Shown in pieces: positions 58,144 to 64,000 of a stretch of DNA of 64,000 nt. The notes below the pieces were generated by a model. It was not told the origin of the DNA and did not search any database. It worked only from the letters and a program-made list of their open reading frames with translations. The stretch is from Alphaproteobacteria bacterium (GTDB lineage: Bacteria; Pseudomonadota; Alphaproteobacteria; UBA2966), in contig JAGWAU010000025.1 in the NCBI GenBank assembly GCA_021296255.1, positions 1 to 64,000 of the forward strand, read 5' to 3'. Every line of letters starts with the position of its first letter. Positions within the stretch are counted from its first letter, which is position 1. The translations under genes and the position numbers were made by a program.

Positions 58144-59346
58144 CTATCGGTGGGCGGCCAGCGGGAATTCCGCTTGTCCATCCTCTGCCGTGAGCGATGC
58201 GAGCGCGGCGGTAACGCCGCCCTTCCGATGAGGAACGCCGGCGGCGGAGAGGCCCATCTCGACGCCGGCCAGCGTGCCCGACAACATGAGCTCGTTGAAA
58301 TCACCCAGGTGTCCGACCCGGAATACCTTACGCGCAAGCCGGCCCAAGCCGTTGCCGAGTGACAGGTCGTAGCGGTCCAGAACCTGGGCGCGGAACTCGT
58401 CCGCATCGTGGCCGCCCGGCATGACCACCGCAGTCACCGTGCTGCTGGCCCGGTGTTCATCGGCGCACTGAAGCTCGAAACCCCAGTGCGCGACCGCCGC
58501 GCGAGTGGCGGTGGCCAGACGCCGGTGCCGGTCGAACACGTTGTCGAGTCCTTCCTCGTCGAGCATGGCCAACGCCTCCCGCAGGCCGAACAGGAGGTTC
58601 GTCGCCGGGGTATACGGAAACGCGCCCCGCATGTTGTCGGCGATGATCGGCTTCCAATCCCAGTAGGAACGAGGCAACCGGGCTTGCTCGGACGCCGCGA
58701 GGGCCTTCTCGCCGACGGCGTTGAACCCCAGTCCCGGGGGCAGCATCAGGCCCTTCTGGGACGCGCCGATCGTGACGTCGACCCCCCAGTCCTCGTGACG
58801 ATAGTCCATGGAGGCGAGGGACGAGATGGTATCGACCATCAACAGCGCCGGATGGCGGACTTCGTCGATCGCGCGGCGGATGGCGGGAATGTCCGTTGTC
58901 GCGCCGGTCGACGTTTCATTGTGCAGAACCGCGACGGCCTTGATCGTGTGATCGGCGTCGTCGCCCAGACGCGTGCCGATCGCCGCCGGGTCGGCACCGC
59001 CGCGCCAGTCTCCCGGAAGAAACGTCACGTCGAGGCCAAGGCGTTCGGCAAGCGCACGCCAAGCCGACGCAAAATGGCCGGTTTCGAACATGAGCACGCG
59101 GTCTCCGGGCGAAAGCACGTTCACCAGCGCCGCCTCCCAGGCGCCGGTCCCGGAGGACGGATAAACGACGACCGGAGCAGCGGTTCCAAAGATGCGCCTC
59201 AATCCGTCCAGCACCTCGCCGGCCAGCCGCGAAAATTCCGGTCCCCGGTGGTCGACGGTGGGTTGCGCAATGGCACGGAGGATCCGCTCCGGGACGTTGG
59301 TGGGTCCCGGGATCTGCAGGAAGTGTCGGCCGCCGCCGCGTGACAT
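58144..59346 (-). CDS. Class V aminotransferase (alanine/serine-glyoxylate type)
   Basis: The 400-residue enzyme opens with RHFLQIPGPTNVPERILRAI, a form typical of serine- or alanine-glyoxylate aminotransferases. It has VYPSSGTGAWEAALVNVLSP, VLHNETSTGATTDIPAIR and LLMVDTISSLASMDYRHEDW with the PLP Asp. The PLP Lys is in TIGASQKGLMLPPGLGFNAV. It would convert glyoxylate to glycine using alanine or serine. The ATG at 59346 is chosen by homology; another 14 codons upstream is possible. Divergent DctP suggests a link with an imported organic acid. Confidence 0.87.
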   Translation of the reverse strand: MSRGGGRHFLQIPGPTNVPERILRAIAQPTVDHRGPEFSRLAGEVLDGLRRIFGTAAPVVVYPSSGTGAWEAALVNVLSPGDRVLMFETGHFASAWRALAERLGLDVTFLPGDWRGGADPAAIGTRLGDDADHTIKAVAVLHNETSTGATTDIPAIRRAIDEVRHPALLMVDTISSLASMDYRHEDWGVDVTIGASQKGLMLPPGLGFNAVGEKALAASEQARLPRSYWDWKPIIADNMRGAFPYTPATNLLFGLREALAMLDEEGLDNVFDRHRRLATATRAAVAHWGFELQCADEHRASSTVTAVVMPGGHDADEFRAQVLDRYDLSLGNGLGRLARKVFRVGHLGDFNELMLSGTLAGVEMGLSAAGVPHRKGGVTAALASLTAEDGQAEFPLAAHR

Positions 59347-59648
59347 GGCGGCCCATTGTGCACCCACCGGGCTGGAGTTGCGAAACATTCCGTGACATTC
59401 CGTGGCGGTTCGACTCCGGCTTGTCCGCGTTTGCGCGAGCCCTGCGGCCGGCGGACTCCGTCCGGCAAGTGATTTTTTTGGAGTTTGGGGGTGCCAGAAG
59501 CGAAATAAGGACATAGAGTCGGCAGTTCAGCCAGAGTAGTCCGTCATCCGCCGGAAGAGCGGTCCGGATGACGGCGTTCAACACGGCGCAATGTGCGTTC
59601 ATCAGCCCCGGAGTCATCGCAGCCGGGTGCATGAGGGGAGGAGCAGAA
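59347..59648. other. Divergent control region between class V aminotransferase and TRAP genes
   Basis: About 300 bases with no convincing gene. A T-rich stretch (GTGATTTTTTTGGAG) and A-rich runs near 59470-59515 mark a likely promoter region for the TRAP operon. The ribosome binding site GGGGAGGAG at the right end serves dctP. I see no clear operator palindrome. Confidence 0.4.
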
Positions 59649-60824
59649 ATGCTGAAGTTCAAAGGTCTCCGGAAAGAGAAGAAAACGGCCCGGCCCGAAA
59701 GCGCGGGTCGGGATCGTCGTCGCTTTCTGAAGGGCGGCGCGACGGCCGCCGCCGCGGCAACCGCGGCCGTGGCGTTCCCGCAAGTCTCCAGGGCCCAGAC
59801 GGTGACCCTGAAGATGCAGTCCTCGTGGGGCGCGACCAGCCCGTTCCAGGAAATGGCCAAGCAGTACGTCAACCGCGTCGAGGCGATGGCCGGCGGGCGG
59901 CTTAAGATCGACCTGTTGCCGGCGGGCGCCGTCGTCAAGGCGTTTCAGGTGCAGGACGCCTGTCACAGCGGCGTGCTCGACGCCGCCCACACGGTGACGG
60001 CCTATTGGTACTCGAAGAACAAGGCCGCCTCGCTGTTCGGCACGGGCCCCGTGTTCGGCGCCAACGCCTCGCAGATAATGGCCTGGATTCACTTCGGCGG
60101 GGGCAAGGAGCTCCTGACCGAACTGCAGCAGGATATCCTCAAGCTCGACATCCTCAGCTTCTTCGCCATGCCCATGCCGACGCAACCGCTGGGCTGGTTC
60201 AAGGAGCACATCAAGAGCGTCGATCAGCTCAAGGGCCTCAAGTACCGCACGGTGGGCCTGGCGACCGACATCATGCAGGGCATGGGCCTCAAGGTGACCC
60301 AGCTCCCGGGCGGCGAGATCATGCCGGCCCTGGAGAAGGGCGTGATCGAGGCGTTCGAGTTCAACAACCCGACGGCCGACAGCCGGTTCGGGGCGCAGGA
60401 CGTCTCCAAGCACTACCACATGGGCAGCTACCACCAAGCGGCGGAGTTCTTCGAGATCATCTTCAGCAAGACGAAGTTCAACTCGCTGCCGAAGGAACAC
60501 CAGGCGATCCTCGAGTACGGTGCCGAGGCCGCGAACACGGCCAACTACGGCTGGGCCATGGACCAGTACTCCAAGGACCTCCAGTGGCTCATGGCCGATC
60601 CGCAGAACGTGAACGTCTACCGGACCGACCAGTCGATCATGGACGCCCAGCTCAAGTCCTGGGACAAAGTGCTCGAGAAGCTCATGGAGGCGGATCCCTT
60701 CTTCAAGAAGGTGGTCGAGAGCCAGAGGGCGTGGTCGGAGCGGGTGGCGTTTTACGATCTCGTGAATTCGGCCGACTACAAGCTGGCCTACGAGCACTAT
60801 TTCCCGGGCAGGCTGCCCTTCTAG
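59649..60824 (+). CDS. dctP: TRAP transporter solute-binding protein (DctP family)
   Basis: The 391-residue protein starts with a twin-arginine-type signal (RDRRRFLKGGATAAAAATAA), cleaved near SRAQT. A DctP fold follows: VTLKMQSSWGATSPFQEMAK, QYVNRVEAMAGGRLKIDLLP, LKGLKYRTVGLATDIMQGMG (the conserved Arg that binds the carboxylate) and LPGGEIMPALEKGVIEAFEF. It resembles the mannitol/chloroaromatic-type TRAP binding proteins. It would deliver an organic acid to the DctQM membrane unit. The start is set by GGGGAGGAGCAGAA. Confidence 0.92.
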   Translation: MLKFKGLRKEKKTARPESAGRDRRRFLKGGATAAAAATAAVAFPQVSRAQTVTLKMQSSWGATSPFQEMAKQYVNRVEAMAGGRLKIDLLPAGAVVKAFQVQDACHSGVLDAAHTVTAYWYSKNKAASLFGTGPVFGANASQIMAWIHFGGGKELLTELQQDILKLDILSFFAMPMPTQPLGWFKEHIKSVDQLKGLKYRTVGLATDIMQGMGLKVTQLPGGEIMPALEKGVIEAFEFNNPTADSRFGAQDVSKHYHMGSYHQAAEFFEIIFSKTKFNSLPKEHQAILEYGAEAANTANYGWAMDQYSKDLQWLMADPQNVNVYRTDQSIMDAQLKSWDKVLEKLMEADPFFKKVVESQRAWSERVAFYDLVNSADYKLAYEHYFPGRLPF

Positions 60825-60992
60825 CGCGGCGGCCGGGAAAGATTTGCGATAGGGTCTTCGACCGCGGGGCGGTGTCCATACGGCGCCGCCCCGTTCGCGT
60901 CCGGTCGTGATCCGCGGCAGGCGCGCCCGCTCCGGATCCCGCGGCGACTCGGAGCAAGAGAGCACGGGAGCAAGCGTCTCCAGTACTTCGGC

Positions 60993-61601
60993 ATGGACCG
61001 GTTCATCTTCTTCGTAGACAGCTTCACCACCTGGGTCGGCAAGACCTTCGCCTGGTGCATCCTCATCCTGACGTTCGGCGTCGCCTACGAAGTCTTTGTG
61101 CGTTACGCGCTGCGCGACCCGACGTCATGGGCCTTCGACCTCAGCTACATGATGTACGGGACCCTGTTCATGATCGGCGGCGCCTACACCCTGGCGCGTG
61201 ACGGTCACGTGCGGGGCGACGTTCTGTTCCGGCTGTGGAAACCGAAGGTCCAGGCAACCATCGAGCTCTCCCTTTATTTCCTGTTCTTCTTCCCGGGAAT
61301 CCTCGCGTTCATCATCGCCGGCGCCGATTACGCGAGCGAGTCCTGGTCCTACAACTACGGAAGGGGCGAGGTCAGCATCAACAGCCCGGCCAACGTGCCG
61401 ATCTCGCAGTTCAAGACGATCATCCCCGTCGCTGGCTCGCTGTTGCTCCTGCAGGGCGTCGCGCAGGTGTTCCGCTGCATCATCTGCCTGCGCACGGGGG
61501 CGTGGCCGGCCCACCTCGAGGACGTCGAGGAACTGGAGAAGGTGCTCCAGGGGCAGCACGAGGAGGGGCTGCGGGATGCGGCCGAAGGGGCCGCCCGATG
61601 A
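60993..61601 (+). CDS. dctQ: TRAP transporter small membrane subunit (DctQ family)
   Basis: The 202-residue protein has four hydrophobic helices and DctQ features: VGKTFAWCILILTFGVAYEV, FVRYALRDPTSWAFDLSYMM and GGAYTLARDGHVRGDVLFRL. It forms the small integral subunit that holds DctP near DctM. Its stop overlaps the dctM start (ATGA), so translation is coupled. About 170 bases separate it from dctP with no gene between. Confidence 0.92.
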   Translation: MDRFIFFVDSFTTWVGKTFAWCILILTFGVAYEVFVRYALRDPTSWAFDLSYMMYGTLFMIGGAYTLARDGHVRGDVLFRLWKPKVQATIELSLYFLFFFPGILAFIIAGADYASESWSYNYGRGEVSINSPANVPISQFKTIIPVAGSLLLLQGVAQVFRCIICLRTGAWPAHLEDVEELEKVLQGQHEEGLRDAAEGAAR

Positions 61602-63439
61602 GCAATCCGGAAGTCGCGGTGCTCATGCTGGGCATCTTCATCCTGACCATCATGTTGGGATTCCCGATCTGCTTCACCCTGATGGCGATGGGCATCTTCT
61701 TCGGCTACTACGCTTATTACGAGCCGGAGCGGATGCAGACCATCTTCGACAACCGGGTCTTCGATCTGCTCGTCAATCAGACCTACTCGGTCATGGCCAA
61801 CGACGTGCTCGTGGCCGTGCCTCTGTTCCTGTTCATGGGCTACATCGTCGAGCGGGCGAACCTCGTCGACCGATTGTTCTTCACCCTGCAGATCGCCGCC
61901 CGGCACATGCCGGGCTCCATGGCAATCGCGGCGCTCATCACCTGCACGCTGTTCGCGACGGCTTCGGGCATCATCGGCGCGGTCGTGACGCTGATGGGTC
62001 TGCTGGCCTTCCCCGCCATGCTGAAGGCCCGATACGATACCAGCTTTTCCTCCGGGGTGATCTGCGCGGGCGGCTGCCTCGGCATCCTCATCCCGCCGTC
62101 GATCATGCTGATCGTCTACGCGGCGGCCGCCAGCATGTCGGTGGTGCGGCTCTATGCGGGCGCCATCCTGCCGGGCCTGCTGCTGGCCGGGCTCTACATC
62201 CTCTACGTCTCGGGCCGGGCCATGCTGAACCCGAAGATCGCCCCCCCGCCGCGCCAGGAAGACGTCGAGGCCATGCGGACCGGAAACATCATCATCATGA
62301 TGATGACGTCGTTCTTTCCGCTGGCCTTTCTCATCCTCTCGGTGCTCGGCGCCATCCTGTTCGGATTGGCGACGCCGACCGAGGCCGCCTCCATGGGGGC
62401 GGCCGGCGGAATCGTTCTGGCGGCCGGGTATCGTATCGGCGAGATACGCACGGGAAAGACCAAGCCGGAATGGGTGAACGAGGACGACAGCGTGCAGCCC
62501 TACAACCCGTGGCACTACGCCCTCGGGGCCGGCGGGGTTCTGACCGTCATCCTGTACGTCGCCTATTTCCTGATCCGGTTCCTGGCCAATTGGATCGCCG
62601 ATGTGCCGCTGCCCACGGAGCGGACGCTGCCCTTCGCGCCCGGTGTCGCCGTCGGTATCGCGCTTGCGGTCGCCGCAGCCGTTCGCTACGGCGATGAGCG
62701 TTGGCCCCTGATCTCGCACCTGCAACCCCGAAGCACGGCGCTGAGGCCCCTCTACGCCTGTGGCGGGCGGGGCGCCTTGTTCGGGCTTGCGCTCGGCGCG
62801 GTCTACCTGTTCATGTTCCCGGTCCTGGGGCTGGGCGAGACTTTCGCCGAGCACGAGTACAGCAATTGGGCCTTCGACGTCGGCTTCTTCACGGCTCTGC
62901 TCGGCTACATGGCCTGGCACGGTATCGACAAGGGGGCGCTCAAGGAATCCGTCTATCTGACGGTCCGCACGTCGGCCATGGTGTGCTGGCTGTTCGTGGG
63001 TTCCTGGACCTTCTCCTCGGTGTTCTCATACCTCGGCGGACACGCCCTGATCGAGGAATTCGTGATCGGGATGAACCTCTCCCCGATTACCTTCCTGATC
63101 CTCGCCCAGATCATCATTTTCCTGCTCGGCTGGCCGCTCGAGTGGTCGGAGATCATCATCATCTTCGTTCCAATCTTCCTGCCCTTGCTGCCTCACTTCG
63201 GCATCGATCCGCTGTTCTTCGGCATCCTGGTGGCGCTCAACCTGCAGACGTCGTTCCTGACGCCGCCCATGGCGATGGCGGCGTACTACCTCAAGGGGGT
63301 GGCGCCCCCGCAGGTTCAGTTGATCCAGATCTTCAAGGGCTGCATGCCGTTCCTGTCGATGGTCTTCCTGGCGATGATCATTCTCTACGTGTTCCCGGAG
63401 ATCGCCCTGTGGCTGCCCAAGATCGTCTACGGAAGGTAA
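61598..63439 (+). CDS. dctM: TRAP transporter large membrane subunit (DctM family) with internal insertion
   Basis: The 613-residue permease has the DctM signatures MSNPEVAVLMLGIFILTIML, VPLFLFMGYIVERANLVDRL, SGIIGAVVTLMGLLAFPAML, GGCLGILIPPSIMLIVYAAA and LGWPLEWSEIIIIFVPIFLP. Typical DctM has about 430 residues. The extra material lies roughly between residues 285 and 450 and includes several additional hydrophobic helices, as seen in the mannitol/chloroaromatic-type subfamily. The start overlaps the dctQ stop. It couples uptake of the DctP ligand to sodium or proton flow. Confidence 0.9.
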   Translation: MSNPEVAVLMLGIFILTIMLGFPICFTLMAMGIFFGYYAYYEPERMQTIFDNRVFDLLVNQTYSVMANDVLVAVPLFLFMGYIVERANLVDRLFFTLQIAARHMPGSMAIAALITCTLFATASGIIGAVVTLMGLLAFPAMLKARYDTSFSSGVICAGGCLGILIPPSIMLIVYAAAASMSVVRLYAGAILPGLLLAGLYILYVSGRAMLNPKIAPPPRQEDVEAMRTGNIIIMMMTSFFPLAFLILSVLGAILFGLATPTEAASMGAAGGIVLAAGYRIGEIRTGKTKPEWVNEDDSVQPYNPWHYALGAGGVLTVILYVAYFLIRFLANWIADVPLPTERTLPFAPGVAVGIALAVAAAVRYGDERWPLISHLQPRSTALRPLYACGGRGALFGLALGAVYLFMFPVLGLGETFAEHEYSNWAFDVGFFTALLGYMAWHGIDKGALKESVYLTVRTSAMVCWLFVGSWTFSSVFSYLGGHALIEEFVIGMNLSPITFLILAQIIIFLLGWPLEWSEIIIIFVPIFLPLLPHFGIDPLFFGILVALNLQTSFLTPPMAMAAYYLKGVAPPQVQLIQIFKGCMPFLSMVFLAMIILYVFPEIALWLPKIVYGR

Positions 63440-63466
63440 TCGGCGGACCTCGGGACCGATGCTGAC

Positions 63467-64000
63467 ATGAGCTTGGCGGACTTGGATGCCGATGAAGCCG
63501 TCGCGGGTGTCGCGAGCGGCGAATTCAGTGCCGTCGATCTCGTCGAGGCCTGTCTCGGACGCGTAGCGGAGCGCGACGGCGACATCGAAGCCTGGGCCCA
63601 CCTCGATCCCGACTTTGCCATCGAGCAGGCTCGCGAGCGCGACGCCTCTCGGGCCACCGGCCAGGCATTGGGACCGCTCCACGGCGTTCCCGTCGGCATC
63701 AAGGACATTATCGACACCCGCGACGCGCCAACGGAAAACGGCACCGTCCTGGACTCCGGGCGGCGGCCATCGGCCGATGCACGCGTCGTAACCCTGCTCA
63801 AGGAAGCCGGCGCCGTGATCATGGGCAAGACCGTGACCACGGAACTGGCCGTTTACGAGCCGGGCAGGACCCGCAACCCGCATAACCGGAATCACACGCC
63901 GGGCGGCTCGTCCAGCGGCGCCGCGGCAGCGGTGTCCGCCGGCATGGTTCCGCTCGCCGTCGGCACGCAGACGAACGGTTCCGTCATCCGTCCGGCCGCG
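63467..64000 (+). CDS. Amidase-signature hydrolase, N-terminal part (runs off the right edge)
   Basis: The open frame codes for 178 residues of an amidase-signature enzyme. The catalytic Lys is in GVPVGIKDIIDTRDAPTENG, and the conserved GGSSSGAAAAVSAGMVPLAV holds the cis-Ser with the Gly/Ser-rich loop. GTQTNGSVIRPA carries the nucleophile Ser. It hydrolyses a carboxylic amide and may act on the solute carried by the adjacent TRAP system. It begins 27 bases after dctM, so co-transcription is likely. The C-terminal two thirds are outside the window. Confidence 0.87.
   Translation, partial: MSLADLDADEAVAGVASGEFSAVDLVEACLGRVAERDGDIEAWAHLDPDFAIEQARERDASRATGQALGPLHGVPVGIKDIIDTRDAPTENGTVLDSGRRPSADARVVTLLKEAGAVIMGKTVTTELAVYEPGRTRNPHNRNHTPGGSSSGAAAAVSAGMVPLAVGTQTNGSVIRPAA

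Noticed and set aside
61355-62920. A 521-codon minus-strand frame
   Set aside because: Shadow of dctQ and dctM; its hydrophilic His/Asp/Gln-rich translation is typical of the complement of membrane helices.

Overview
The window is GC-rich, densely coded bacterial DNA, most likely from an alphaproteobacterium of the Rhodospirillales/Rhizobiales type. The evidence is an SDHAF4/DUF1674 gene divergent from rsmB, the run rsmB-rpe-heparinase-like-(...)-purH, a BioMNY biotin transporter, a Zur-type regulator, TRAP transporters and many GTG/TTG starts. No rRNA, tRNA, CRISPR array or intact mobile element was found.

Left part (1-18131). After a gene-poor 0.9 kb edge come an FMN reductase, a HAD hydrolase, a PanB-like enzyme with a histone-like Lys/Ala tail, a TauE exporter and a sugar-acid-type trio (HpaI-like aldolase, D-2-hydroxyacid dehydrogenase, aldo/keto reductase). 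Housekeeping genes follow: SDHAF4, rsmB, rpe, a heparinase II/III-like protein, a nucleotide-sugar dehydrogenase, bioM-bioN-bioY, a WecA/MraY-type glycosyl-phosphate transferase and purH.

Centre (18288-37641): the most distinctive part. A minus-strand operon (GntR regulator, nitrilase-type amidase, sarcosine oxidase beta-like FAD enzyme) faces a plus-strand operon. That operon encodes a glutamine-synthetase-like enzyme, three separate glutamate-synthase-like subunits (class II amidotransferase, GXGXG protein, FMN/Fe-S protein), two unrecognised proteins, an ammonium transporter and a one-helix membrane protein, and ends in a good terminator. A second version follows 1 kb later: XRE-cupin regulator, an inverted repeat beside a promoter, another amidotransferase, a fused GXGXG+FMN protein, a GltD-type oxidoreductase fused to a decayed copy of the FMN barrel, and a GlnT/gamma-glutamylmethylamide-synthetase-like enzyme. 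Both modules resemble the N-methylglutamate synthase (mgsABC/gmaS) and rhizobial glxBCD/glnT systems. I infer a role in assimilating ammonium or methylated amines through glutamyl intermediates; the real substrates are not visible in the sequence.

Right part (37789-64000). A Zur-type regulator faces a decayed znuA remnant. Then come an SDR lacking its catalytic Tyr, an EmrAB-type efflux pair with inverted repeats between the genes, an orphan solute-binding protein, a TauD-type dioxygenase and a class IV aminotransferase. A catabolic-looking block follows: HyuB, HyuA, a GSA-aminomutase-like aminotransferase, a PyrF-like protein, and a 2-methylfumaryl-CoA isomerase/mesaconyl-C4-CoA hydratase-like pair. 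Next are two tandem RNase Z-like metallo-hydrolases, two more aminotransferases, a GYD protein, a DctPQM TRAP transporter and the start of an amidase that runs off the end.

All functional statements rest on motif recognition by eye; no database search was run.
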